Program-made: the position numbers and the translations under genes
Shown: piece after piece, positions 1 through 8,401 of the stretch
Layout of the letters: every line of letters begins with the position of its first letter
Numbering within the stretch: the stretch's first letter is position 1
Source: an uncultured Acetatifactor sp.
Lineage (GTDB): Bacteria; Bacillota; Clostridia; Lachnospirales; Lachnospiraceae
Reading direction: 5' to 3'
DNA: 14,793 nt
NCBI GenBank assembly: GCA_910584435.1
Contig: CAJUAP010000081.1
Span: 1-14,793 of the forward strand
The notes under the pieces: model-generated
What the model was told of the DNA's origin: nothing
What the model saw: the letters and a program-made list of their open reading frames with translations, nothing else
The model's database searches: none

Positions 1-47
1 TACACCATAAGAAAGATGTAATGAGTGAGAGGTTTCGTAGTCATCGA

Positions 48-195
48 CATTGTGGGAATGTGTATAACTGGCTGCCTTATGGAGTTGTGGGTAACTCTGT
101 TTACAGGACGTGGGAAAGCTGCATTTTAGCTTTTCCATGTGCTGTGAATAGAGTTATCCATGACGGAATAGCCTGTTATGCACATTTCCATAATG
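48..195 (+). repeat. Long imperfect inverted repeat, possible structured RNA
   Basis: Hand alignment pairs 48-120 with 128-195 around a 7-nt loop (121-127). The innermost arms, 108-120 (ACGTGGGAAAGCT) and 128-140 (AGCTTTTCCATGT), match at 11 of 13 positions. The outer blocks 48-73 and 84-120 match the opposite arm at about 22/26 and 29/37, with a gap of about 5 nt between them. Ten of the twelve differences are G/A or T/C in the sense that gives G-U wobbles in an RNA read from the plus strand; read from the minus strand they would be A-C mismatches. It may be a non-coding RNA, a MITE-like element or the end of a mobile element. The fold is seen in the sequence; the function is unknown. No ORF in 1-268 looks like a gene. 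Confidence 0.6.
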
Positions 196-268
196 CTTGT
201 CTTTTGGTTTTTGCTTCGGAATAGTGTGGTGCTGGCGGTCTATCTCTTGTTTTCGGTTGCTTGCTTCT

Positions 269-2518
269 TTACTGTACATGAGCATTAAGGGAATGCTGCT
301 CTTCATGCGCTCCGTCAATCAGGCGGATCATCAGTTCATCGCCCGGATAGGTTTCAAGAATCGGCGTTGCCGGGTCACCGTGTACAAAGGAACTGAAAAT
401 ATATGCCGGATCTTCCTTTTTACGAAGCCGCTCCCTCATCGGCTCAGCCCGGTAGTTAATCCCCATGACGCCCGGATCGTCATGCGAGCCAGGAACTTCA
501 GGCGGATTAAGCGGATTGCCTTTCCTGTCAAAAAGAAGGGCAAAATCATGCACGAACAAAGCAAATTCCCTGAAAGATGTACCGTCCTTTCTGCGGATAA
601 CAGCCTGTGTCCCGGAACGCAGCTCCTTTCCGTTCTGCGGGCTGTGGAACGTAGCGCCTGCCGCTTCAATAATCAGTGCTCCAAACAGTCCGTGCTGCTG
701 GTGGACATTGGCAAACAGATGGTCATGGAAGAATACTGTCTGCAGCTCCTCATTTGCAAAAAACCGCTCCACTAATGTTTCATACCGTCTTGCGCCTGCA
801 ATATTATTCCAGCCGTTGGCCGCCCCATCCGAAACAATGGTATCAAATTTTACCAGATGCACGTGATGGCCTACGATATCCGTCCTGGTTCTTGGCTGAA
901 AGGGGCTGCCCTCTATAAATTCGGGCAGAAGATTTGTAGTGCGCAGCTCAATGCAATCCCCCGCATTTGCACGGATGACCAGGGGTTCCACTTTAATTTC
1001 CTGTTTTTCCACCTTACGGATATAGCATTCCAGACCTCCATGACGTTCCAGTTCTTCCTTGAGAACAAAAAAACGCGCCTGAGGATCATGCCATCCGTAT
1101 CGGTTGTAAGTGATTTTCGCCTGTACCATGGCAATCTCAAATACTTTAACATTTTCATCCGCATGACACGGACAGGTATCTGTATATAATGCTCCCGGCA
1201 CTGCATCTTCTACAAAGTTGGCAAGCTCAAGGGACGTCGGTTCATTGGTCACATCCCCATTGGGCCGCAATACGCCAAGAGGCGGCTGCAGCGGCCTTTC
1301 TCCATATATGCCCTCGATAAAATTCGGGTACCCCGGATGCATCTGATCCTTCTCCGGCGGCCGCTCCCTGTCTTTCAACGGCATAAGAGGAAGAATAGGC
1401 GTGCCGTCAGGCAATGTTCCTGTTCCGTCCTGAAGCCGATCGTAAATCCTCCACAGAGTCCACATCCCGTCAATAAAATGAGGGTAAAGATGACAATGAA
1501 ATATTACATCCCCGATAACCCGGTTCAGACTTCCGGCCCCGTATAAAATATCCAGCGTATAACATTCCTGCGGGCTGATGCTGATAGAATCCAGAACCGT
1601 CGAAGCCGGATTATCCGCCTCCAGTCTCCACTGATGATTGTGAAGATGGAACACATGGGTTTCCTTCACCCCTCCATGAAGCAGCCGTATCTTTACCGGA
1701 TCACCTACATAAGCGAAAAGGACAGGCGGTGCCGGATCGCCATATACCCAGGAACTCATAGATATATCCTCTGCGGAATCAGCCGGGTCATGGGTTCCCG
1801 GCATCCGGTTGCGCATGGGTTCGGAACGATAGCTGATTGCCGTTGTTGACGACAAAAGCCCTGTATGCGGATCGATTGGCCGTTCGCCCTCTTTGTTCAG
1901 AATTTCCAGCTCATCATGGAAAAAGATGCTGTACTCCCTGAACGCCGGCTTTCCAGGCTGGTAAATATCTGCCATCAATCCGCTCTTCAATTCTTCTCCT
2001 GTTTCCGGGTCAAACCATTTTGCCTCCGGCGCTTCTACAATGACGGCCCCAAACAGACCATGAATGTTGGTTGCGTCCTCAGTGCTTCTGGGATCTGCCA
2101 TATCGTTGAACAGGTATACCCCCTCCGTATCAGCATACCAGGTGTAGCAGATTTCTCCGCTCGTGGTACTGTCATCATTGTATCCTACACTGCTTCCATC
2201 TGAGGTATTAATATTATAAGAAAGTCCCTGTACATGAATCGACAGTCTGCGGCCCAGAGAATTTCGGAACCGGACTTTTACCGTATCTCCCAGATTGACA
2301 CGAATTACTAATGGCCGTACTTCCTTATATGGCTGTGGGATATCCATCTCAAATCTTTGAGTGGCTTCTTTCCGAATTCTTTCAGCATCCTCCTCAAGCA
2401 CATAGAGCAGACCATTGGGGTCATAATCTCCATATCGGTTATACACAATAGGAATCTGTATCGCTTCAATACAAAACGTCCTGACATTTCCCATCCCCGG
2501 ATATTTACACAATTCCAT
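269..2518 (-). pseudogene. Multicopper oxidase, C-terminally truncated
   Basis: The 749-residue product has two homologous halves, each a pair of cupredoxin domains: compare IVYNRYGDYDPNG near residue 25 with ITYNRYGWHDPQA near 469. Copper motifs are HVFHLHNHQW (about 288), HCHLYPHFIDGM (341, the HCHx3Hx4M type 1/trinuclear motif), HHVHLVKFD (551) and FFHDHLFAN (596). The motifs usually at the C-terminus therefore come before those usually at the N-terminus. The frame ends at EEQHSLNAHVQ, exactly where the fourth domain should carry its first His motif, so the rest of that domain is missing. Start 2518 is chosen because AAAGGCAGGGA precedes it and it overlaps the upstream stop at 2505; ATG 2542 lacks a ribosome site. 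The family oxidises metals or phenols. All four trinuclear-cluster motifs remain, but the last barrel is incomplete, so activity is doubtful. Confidence 0.8.
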
Positions 2519-2765
2519 ACGAATCCCTGCCTTTCTGCGCATGATCCGGAATACCGAGGTTTAAAACCTCTTCTTTTACAATACTATCCGCAATCTTTAC
2601 CGTCCTTCTGAGTCCATCTTCAAATTCTTTCCGGAACCGGTCTGCACGATGTACCAACTCTGTTTCCTTCGCAGGAAACCCGGCGGGCAGAAATAAGAAA
2701 TGTTCTTTCATAACCCTTCCGAAAAAAAGATGTGTTTCCAATAATAAAGTTACATATTCCTTCAT
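2505..2765 (-). pseudogene. DUF2935-family protein, N-terminal fragment
   Basis: The 86-residue ORF opens with MKEYVTLLLETHLFFGRVM and continues with KEHFLFLPAGFP, HRADRFRKEFEDGLR and IVKEEVLN. This is the pattern of the first helical (ferritin-like) unit of DUF2935 proteins, which are usually some 250 or more residues with two such units. After VLNLG the frame leaves the family pattern and ends at 2505, inside the multicopper oxidase gene. A ribosome site (AAAGG) precedes the ATG. The gene appears to have lost its 3' two thirds, probably by a deletion that joined it to the oxidase gene; a short native protein is less likely. Family assignment is from memory of the conserved pattern and is moderately secure. 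The molecular function of DUF2935 is not established. Confidence 0.6.
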
Positions 2766-2799
2766 ATCTTCGCATACCTTTATAGTTTATGTTTCTTTA

Positions 2800-2831
2800 T
2801 ACTATATGCAAAGAATACCGAAAAGATATGC
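2800..2831 (-). promoter_or_regulatory. Possible sporulation-type (sigma-E/K) promoter
   Basis: On the minus strand CATATAGTA (2808-2800) fits the CATANNNTA -10 pattern of sigma-E/sigma-K promoters. GCATATC (2831-2825) resembles a sigma-E -35, but the 16-nt spacer is slightly long. No good sigma-A promoter was seen before the 2765 start. Spore-coat laccases such as B. subtilis CotA are controlled by late sporulation sigma factors, which makes the idea reasonable but unproven. Confidence 0.2.
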
Positions 2832-2952
2832 ATATCCGCCGGAGGAGAAAGCTCCCGCCTGTCTGCCCCGTCAATACAAACAATATTTCCGTAATAAATG
2901 CAGCTCCCTGTTGCCAACGCAGATCTTCCAGATTATAATATCCCCCCTGGAC

Positions 2953-2988
2953 AAAAAAAGCCCCCACGGTGTATGACATCCGCAGGGG
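2953..2988 (-). terminator. Rho-independent terminator of the sugar operon
   Basis: Read on the minus strand, CCCCTGCGG (2988-2980) pairs with CCGTGGGG (2969-2962) with a small bulge, followed by C and seven T (2959-2953). It lies 47 nt past the residual end of the HPr-like gene and separates the sugar operon from the DUF2935/oxidase pair. Confidence 0.75.
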
Positions 2989-3034
2989 AATCTGTTACAG
3001 TAACAGTACAAAAGGGAATACTGCCGACAGACGG

Positions 3035-3243
3035 TCAGTGTTTCATGGCAGCTGCGTCAGCCTCTTCGTCACCTCCCTCAATGATGACGGATACCGTATC
3101 ACCCTGCTTAATGCCTTAGCTTCCTTAGCCAGCAGATCTGCAGGACGTGTATGGATACCTACAGGATCGTTAACGGTATACTCAAATTTTTTCGTAGTGA
3201 TACTTCCTTTCTTAAAATATATTAATGTATAATTTTCATTCAT
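3035..3243 (-). pseudogene. HPr-like phosphocarrier, internal deletion and frameshift
   Basis: The ATG at 3243 overlaps the alpha-galactosidase stop (ATGA), so translation is probably coupled. After an extension of about 18 residues the frame reads FEYTVNDPVGIHTRPADLL and then AKEAKA, the HPr phosphorylation site region (His31 corresponds to HPr His15). Near 3110-3116 the frame leaves the family and stops at 3043. The next frame reads GIKQGDTVSVIIEGG, then DEEADAAAMKH and a stop at 3035, which is the HPr C-terminus. About 30 residues between helix 1 and the last strand/helix are missing. In an intact ancestor this would have been a PTS phosphocarrier dedicated to the locus, serving the EII encoded at 8463. 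As it stands it cannot make a complete HPr, unless the assembly is wrong. Confidence 0.8.
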
Positions 3244-5497
3244 ATGAGTATGGACATTCTTTTATATAAATCTGCCATGCCTGAAACCCATTAACCGCCT
3301 CCGGAACCACAAAGCCAAACTGCCTTAATGCAGCGCCGCTTATCACTTCGTCAGAAGCGAATCCGTAGGGCAGCCGTCTCCCGGGATATTTTTCTTTAAA
3401 ATCCACATTTAAGAAAAGCTGATAGGCTGTCTCATCCTTTAACCCCTGTACTTTTACCCTGACCGGCGCCGGATTTGCCTGCACATGATGATAAACCGCA
3501 CTGACCAGCGCCTCCCCGCCTGATGGGTCTGCAATTTCCCATACTGTACATGTGCCTTCAAGCGGACTGGATATCCTGTAATAATCGCCACGCTGTATCA
3601 GATCATAATGCTTTTTAAATATGCCTATCTGCTCTCTTATCTCCGTTTTTTCTTCCTGCGTCAGCCTGCCAATATCCAGTTCATAACCAAACGTGCCTGC
3701 CATCGCCATACAGCCTCTCGTAGAAAGCGGCGTCACCCGTCCGGTCTGGTGATTTGGGACCGTTGAGACATGGGTTCCCATTACAGAAACCGGATATCCA
3801 AAAGAAGCGCCGTACTGAATGCTCAGCCTCTCGATCGCGTCGGTGGTATCACTGCCCCATATCTGCGGCATATAATAGAGCAGCCCGACATCAAACCGTC
3901 CGCCTCCTCCCCCGCAGCCTTCAAACAATATTCCGGGGAATTTTTCTGTCAGTTCTTCCAGTACCCTGTACAGCCCCAGCACATATCTGTGTGAAAATTC
4001 ACCCTGCCTGCTGCCGTCCAGCATCCTGCTGAATTTATCACAGATCGCCCGGTTGCAATCCCATTTCACATAAGTAACCGGTATCCCGCCAAGCAATTCC
4101 GAGATCCGTTTTATAATATAATCCTGTACGTCTTTTCTGGAGAAATCCAGAATCAACTGCCCTCTGCTCAGGCATGGCTTTCTTCCGGGAATTTCCACTG
4201 CCCAGTCCGGGTGGCATCTGTATAGGTTGCTGTCCTCGGATATTCCTTCCGGCTCCAGCCAGATACCAAACTGCATCCCTTCTGCAACAATACATTCTGC
4301 CAGCTCTTTTAATGTACAGCCAAGCTTCTTTTCATTGGGAAACCAGTCCCCCAAGCCGGAGCTGTCGTCCTCCCTTTTTCCAAACCAGCCATCATCCATT
4401 ACAAACAATTCAATCCCCAGCTTTTTTGCTTCTTTTGCAATGGCAGCCAGTTTTTCTCCGGTAAAATCAAAATAAGTTGCCTCCCAGTTGTTAATTAAAA
4501 TCGGGCGCTGCCTGTCTTTCCATTCTCCCCTGCAGATATACTCCCTGATTACCTTGTGGAAATTTCGGCTTACTTTTCCCATGCCATTTCCGCTGTGCGT
4601 CATAATCACTTCGGGAAGCCAAAACGTATCGCCGCCATGCAGGGTCCATGAAAAATTATCGGGATGAATCCCGCAGATGAGCCTGGTTCTGTCAATCTGA
4701 TCTCTCTCTGCCTCTATTAAAAACTCCCCACTGTAGACAAATGAAAAACCATAACAGTTTCCCCTTATTTCATCTGCCCCTTTTTCACACAAAATGACAA
4801 AGGGATTATATTGGTGGCTGCTTGTTCCCCTGACGCTTCCAATCGCCTGTATGCCATGATGAATTCCTTCTCTTTGAAGGTTCATCTCCATGCCATGCCT
4901 CCCATAAAAAGATATCCACTCAAAATCACCGCAGTCCCAATCAAGGTTCATGCTGGCTGCTTTCTTTAAAACAATATCTTCTGTTCCCTGGTTTGTTATT
5001 TTTACAGCCCTGGTAATGATATCTATCTCATTCAGTATCCCATAATAAAGCTCAACCTCCATACAGGAATACGGATCTGTCAGCCGGATAACCAGCGTTT
5101 CCGCCTCCCCATCTTCCGCATACACCGCCGGCAGGCCCGGGATCACATATTTTCCTTTCTGTACCCAGTATCCGGTATAACGCAGCTCCGCCGCCTGACT
5201 TCCATCTTTATTCTGCACTCTCAGAGAAGTTATCCTGTAATCACCCGTACCAAAGCTGCTGTATTCCTGGGGAATAGAATCCAGGGAATACGTCCTGTCA
5301 CGCTTTCCCATTTCATACGGATTGCCTGAAAAACCTCTGTCTGCCTGGTACAACAAAAGAGATTTGTCACTATTATCCGTTTTCTCACCATAATATGTAT
5401 GGAGCAGGACATTCTGGGCATCCGCTTTCATCTGATAAGTTGAATTTCTGGTATGTAATGTAAAAACTCTGTGCTGGTCATCAATTATTATCGCCAT
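3236..5497 (-). CDS. GH36 alpha-galactosidase
   Basis: A 753-residue, full-length GH36 enzyme of the AgaA/RafA/MelA type. It hydrolyses terminal alpha-galactosyl units from melibiose, raffinose or stachyose. The N-terminal beta-supersandwich (about 1-320) is followed by the catalytic barrel, with NNWEATYFDF (about 336), ELFVMDDGWFG (363-373), the nucleophile motif VKWDCN (Asp480), FEGCGGGGGRFD (525-536, glycine-richer than the usual SGGGRFD) and SDTTDA with the acid/base Asp550. YPVSVMGTHVSTVPNHQTGR (568-587) is also typical. No signal peptide is seen, so it is cytoplasmic. The start is 2 nt after the GH13 stop, with GGGAGAG as ribosome site. Third gene of the minus-strand sugar operon; its 3' end overlaps the HPr-like gene by 8 nt. 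Any substrate beyond alpha-galactosides is inference. Confidence 0.95.
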   Translation of the reverse strand: MAIIIDDQHRVFTLHTRNSTYQMKADAQNVLLHTYYGEKTDNSDKSLLLYQADRGFSGNPYEMGKRDRTYSLDSIPQEYSSFGTGDYRITSLRVQNKDGSQAAELRYTGYWVQKGKYVIPGLPAVYAEDGEAETLVIRLTDPYSCMEVELYYGILNEIDIITRAVKITNQGTEDIVLKKAASMNLDWDCGDFEWISFYGRHGMEMNLQREGIHHGIQAIGSVRGTSSHQYNPFVILCEKGADEIRGNCYGFSFVYSGEFLIEAERDQIDRTRLICGIHPDNFSWTLHGGDTFWLPEVIMTHSGNGMGKVSRNFHKVIREYICRGEWKDRQRPILINNWEATYFDFTGEKLAAIAKEAKKLGIELFVMDDGWFGKREDDSSGLGDWFPNEKKLGCTLKELAECIVAEGMQFGIWLEPEGISEDSNLYRCHPDWAVEIPGRKPCLSRGQLILDFSRKDVQDYIIKRISELLGGIPVTYVKWDCNRAICDKFSRMLDGSRQGEFSHRYVLGLYRVLEELTEKFPGILFEGCGGGGGRFDVGLLYYMPQIWGSDTTDAIERLSIQYGASFGYPVSVMGTHVSTVPNHQTGRVTPLSTRGCMAMAGTFGYELDIGRLTQEEKTEIREQIGIFKKHYDLIQRGDYYRISSPLEGTCTVWEIADPSGGEALVSAVYHHVQANPAPVRVKVQGLKDETAYQLFLNVDFKEKYPGRRLPYGFASDEVISGAALRQFGFVVPEAVNGFQAWQIYIKECPYSYE

Positions 5498-5499
5498 AA

Positions 5500-7356
5500 T
5501 TACACTCTCCCGTTCCTTTGCTCCAGATAACAGAAACTGTACGCAGAGATTACCAAATCCTGCAGCAAATGAGTTTCGCCCGTCAGCATGTCAGCGAATT
5601 CACCCGGATCATGGGGGAAAGTAACTGTCTTTTCCCACTCGGTAAAGTTAAAGACACCAATAATTTTCTGCCCTTCGGCATATCGTCCAACCGCCAGCAG
5701 ACCGTCGTCACCGGTATCCAGAGTCCACACGTCCGCCCCGGTTCCAAACGCCGGGGAAGTCCCCCGCAGGGCAACCAGCGCATTCAGCCCGCAGAACACT
5801 TTTCCCTCGGGGGTTTCCAAATCGTGCATATGTTCCGTCAGTTCCCATCTCAGCCTGCCCCGGTGAAGATAACGGCTGTCATCCGCTTTTTGGGGATCGT
5901 CCTTATAACTGTAATCATTTACCTGTGCCAGTTCATCCCCGCTGTACAGCATGGGAATTCCGGTCTGCATGAACATCATGGCGTGCAGTGTCAGATCAAA
6001 CTGTACCGCCCGCTCCATTGCCCTATGATCCTTTTCAAACCCCGCTTTTTCGATGCCGCACAAGCTGGCTGTGGTGCCGCAGAGCCGGGCATCGCCGCTG
6101 GTAATGTCATCATTGTAAAGCTCCCCCCTGCTGTTACTGTTACCGGCAAATCCCTGAAAATAATCGTTCAGATACCGTTTATGAAGCACTTCATCCGTCC
6201 CAAAGTTTTGGCAGAGCCATTCATAATCCAGCCCCCATCCAATATCATCATGGCAGCGGAGATAATTCAGAAATACATACTTCTTCGGCAGGGCGTTCAC
6301 TGCATCCAGCTGCCTGCGGAGCAGACGGGTATCCCGGGTAGCCACCGTATGCCATGTGGTACACATGGTGGTTACATTATACAGCAGATGGCATTCCGGT
6401 TTGTCTATACTGCCAAAGTAAGGCACTACCTTTACCGGTTCCATGACCACCTCCCCCAGCAGTATCACGCTTGGGCAGACAATCTCACCTATCATCCGCA
6501 TCATCCGGACAATGGTGTGGACCTGCGGACGGTTACGGCAGTCCGTTCCCAGTTCCTTCCATATGTACGGCACGGCATCAATGCGGATCATATCCATGCC
6601 TCTGTTTGCCAGAAAAAGATAATTATACATCATCTCATTGAATACCCGGGGATTCTGATAGTTCAAATCCCACTGATATGGGTAAAAAGAAGTCATGACA
6701 TAGTGCCTGCAGTCATCCAGCCATGTGAAATTTCCCGGCGCAGTAGTGGGAAATACCTGGGGTACGGTTTTCTCATATTCTGCCGGTATGGAAGGATCGG
6801 CAAAAAAGAAATACCGGCTCATGTATTCCCCTTCCCCCTGACGTGCTCTTATCGCCCATTCGTGGTCCTGGCTGGTATGGTTCATTACAAAGTCCATGCA
6901 CAGGTTGATACCTTTTTTATGGCATACCGCAGCCAGCTTCTCCAAATCCTCCATCGTCCCCAAATCGGAACGTACCTTACGGAAATCCGCCACTGCATAA
7001 CCACCGTCGCTGCGGCCGGGCACCGTATCCAGAAAAGGCATCAGATGAAGCAGATTTACTCCTGTCTGCTGGATATAGGACAGCTTTTCCCGCAGTCCAT
7101 TCAGATTCCCTGCAAAATTATCAATATACATCATCATCCCTGTAAGGGCGTTGGACTTGTACCATTCCGAATCCGCTTCCCGCTCCAAATCCCGCTTTTT
7201 CAGGGCTGCCGGCCGCTCTTTGGCAAATTCGTACAGATTCTGGCACAATTCCGCAAACATGGATTCATTGTCATAAAGTTCCATATACAGCCATCGCAGC
7301 TCCTCTATATGGCGGTCCATGCGGTTTTGAAACCGTCTTTCTTCTATCTTATCCAT
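5500..7356 (-). CDS. Amylosucrase-type GH13 glucosyltransferase/hydrolase
   Basis: A 618-residue protein (621 if the GTG at 7365 is used; both starts have a possible ribosome site, and AAGGTGG sits 5 nt before ATG 7356). An N-terminal helical region of about 85 residues precedes the (beta/alpha)8 barrel, as in amylosucrases (GH13_4). In 621-residue numbering the motifs are SDGGYAVADF (Asp120, matching the sucrose-pocket Asp of Neisseria amylosucrase), DFVMNHTS (158), GMDMIRIDAVPYIWK (nucleophile Asp263), LLGEVVME (acid/base Glu305), LRCHDDIGW (stabilising Asp373) and DSRYLHRGR (about 497). The family acts on unphosphorylated sucrose, making alpha-glucan plus fructose, or glucose plus fructose. 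There is no signal peptide. It sits between the HAD phosphatase and the alpha-galactosidase, so it is probably the sucrose-using step after galactose removal. Polymerase versus hydrolase activity cannot be told from sequence alone. Confidence 0.87.
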   Translation of the reverse strand: MDKIEERRFQNRMDRHIEELRWLYMELYDNESMFAELCQNLYEFAKERPAALKKRDLEREADSEWYKSNALTGMMMYIDNFAGNLNGLREKLSYIQQTGVNLLHLMPFLDTVPGRSDGGYAVADFRKVRSDLGTMEDLEKLAAVCHKKGINLCMDFVMNHTSQDHEWAIRARQGEGEYMSRYFFFADPSIPAEYEKTVPQVFPTTAPGNFTWLDDCRHYVMTSFYPYQWDLNYQNPRVFNEMMYNYLFLANRGMDMIRIDAVPYIWKELGTDCRNRPQVHTIVRMMRMIGEIVCPSVILLGEVVMEPVKVVPYFGSIDKPECHLLYNVTTMCTTWHTVATRDTRLLRRQLDAVNALPKKYVFLNYLRCHDDIGWGLDYEWLCQNFGTDEVLHKRYLNDYFQGFAGNSNSRGELYNDDITSGDARLCGTTASLCGIEKAGFEKDHRAMERAVQFDLTLHAMMFMQTGIPMLYSGDELAQVNDYSYKDDPQKADDSRYLHRGRLRWELTEHMHDLETPEGKVFCGLNALVALRGTSPAFGTGADVWTLDTGDDGLLAVGRYAEGQKIIGVFNFTEWEKTVTFPHDPGEFADMLTGETHLLQDLVISAYSFCYLEQRNGRV

Positions 7357-7373
7357 TCCTGCCACCTTCTTTC

Positions 7374-8204
7374 CTAAATCAACTGCAGTTTTTCAAAAGC
7401 TCTGTAAAGGCCGTCTTCTGCCACTGACGGACAGACCATGTCGGCAATTTTCTGCAGGGAAGGACTTCCATTTGCCATACAGATGCCAATTTCCGCGGTC
7501 TGAATCATCTCCAGATCGTTCATGCTGTCTCCGACAGCAATTGTATCCGCCCTGGAAATACCCAGAAACTCACATAATCTTTCCACGGCTTTTCCTTTAT
7601 TGAAAGCCTTGCTGGCCAGTTCCCCATTTACAATGCCGCAGGCATCTTCGTCCTGAATGATAAAATTAAATTCATCCTGCAGTATCTGCATGGGCTTTTT
7701 CAGGCGCTCTGCGCCCCTGCTCATGAATGCCATCCCATAAATAGGCTCACCATCGTATTCTGACATAGGATGGATATCCAGTTCATTCTCGATCTGAATC
7801 CGCCACCGCAGCAGCTCACTGTTCGCTTTGGATTGTGCATTTTCCGCAAGAAACTCCTTAAACCCCTCATCTGTATAACTGCAGTTTCTTCCCCCTATAG
7901 TCCGATAAATTCCGCTTTCCTTAAAAACATCCAATACCTTGGTCTGCTGCTCCGGAGTCATCGGGCAGTCATAAACCACCTGGCCATTATACTCAATATA
8001 ACCGCCGGCACTGGCGATCAGACCATCAAAGCCAAACTCCAGTACAGGAAAGAGCATCCCATAATTCCTCCCGGAACATAATACTACCTTGTGCCCCTTT
8101 CCACGGGCCTGTCGGACTGCTTCAACCGCAGACCGGGGCGGAATATTTTTTCCCGGTTCCGTCAGGGTACCGTCGATATCCAAAAAAATTAATTTCTGTT
8201 CCAT
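7374..8204 (-). CDS. Cof-type HAD-superfamily sugar phosphatase
   Basis: A 276-residue cytoplasmic HAD hydrolase of the Cof/YidA type (C2 cap). Motif I is FLDIDGTLTEPG with nucleophile Asp9 and acid/base Asp11. Motif II is LCSGRNYG (about 42-49), motif III a Lys in NKGKAVERL (about 202-210), and motif IV is GDSMNDLEMI (225-234). Start 8204 is supported by AAGGAGG 6 nt upstream; an in-frame ATG at 8273 would lie in the promoter and lacks a ribosome site. First gene of the minus-strand operon, 17 nt before the GH13 start. Cof enzymes dephosphorylate small phosphosugars. Next to a sucrose-type PTS, the likely substrate is the sugar phosphate the EII produces (sucrose-6-phosphate or an RFO phosphate), but this is inferred from position. 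Confidence 0.9.
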   Translation of the reverse strand: MEQKLIFLDIDGTLTEPGKNIPPRSAVEAVRQARGKGHKVVLCSGRNYGMLFPVLEFGFDGLIASAGGYIEYNGQVVYDCPMTPEQQTKVLDVFKESGIYRTIGGRNCSYTDEGFKEFLAENAQSKANSELLRWRIQIENELDIHPMSEYDGEPIYGMAFMSRGAERLKKPMQILQDEFNFIIQDEDACGIVNGELASKAFNKGKAVERLCEFLGISRADTIAVGDSMNDLEMIQTAEIGICMANGSPSLQKIADMVCPSVAEDGLYRAFEKLQLI

Positions 8205-8222
8205 GATAACCTCCTTACATTT

Positions 8223-8236
8223 TGAACACGCTTTCA
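8223..8236 (-). promoter_or_regulatory. CG-centred operator at the phosphatase operon start
   Basis: The site TGAACACGCTTTCA (minus strand TGAAAGCGTGTTCA) is an imperfect palindrome with a central CG. It lies just downstream of the -10 at 8245-8250, over the expected start point. It resembles the site at 8402-8415 and also fits the CcpA cre consensus (WTGNAARCGNWWWCA) with about one mismatch. The binder could be the LacI-family protein encoded at 10547 or CcpA. Confidence 0.55.
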
Positions 8237-8244
8237 TTTTGTTC

Positions 8245-8273
8245 ATTATATTTTTCAAAAACAACTCTGTCAA
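8245..8273 (-). promoter_or_regulatory. Sigma-A promoter of the HAD-GH13-GH36-HPr operon
   Basis: On the minus strand TTGACA (8273-8268), a 17-nt spacer and TATAAT (8250-8245) form a perfect consensus promoter. Transcription should start near 8238, giving a leader of about 35 nt before ATG 8204. Confidence 0.88.
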
Positions 8274-8361
8274 TCCCCCATTTTTCTTTTTCTGTTTTTA
8301 CCAAAACATCATTTTGTATTTTGTATAAATTGCTGATTTTATAGTTTTTTTAATTCCTATA

Positions 8362-8391
8362 TTGACTTTTTATTATCTTGCGTGCTATTCT
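8362..8391 (+). promoter_or_regulatory. Sigma-A promoter of the PTS gene
   Basis: TTGACT (8362-8367), an 18-nt spacer and TATTCT (8386-8391) preceded by TGC, an extended -10. The start point is predicted near 8398. It is divergent from the phosphatase operon promoter about 90 bp away. Confidence 0.7.
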
Positions 8392-8401
8392 CACCTCATA
8401 A

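Noticed and set aside
197..775. A 192-codon plus-strand ORF at the left end
   Set aside because: It is largely antisense to the oxidase gene and its composition (Cys, Arg, His rich) is not protein-like.
2797..2979. A 60-codon minus-strand ORF between the HPr remnant and DUF2935
   Set aside because: It starts within the terminator hairpin, has no ribosome site and no recognisable features.
5518..7377. A 619-codon open frame on the plus strand, antisense to the GH13 gene
   Set aside because: It mirrors the amylosucrase gene almost exactly and has no family resemblance or ribosome site; its His/Ile/Pro-rich product is typical of a codon-shadow frame, whereas the minus-strand frame has all GH13 motifs.
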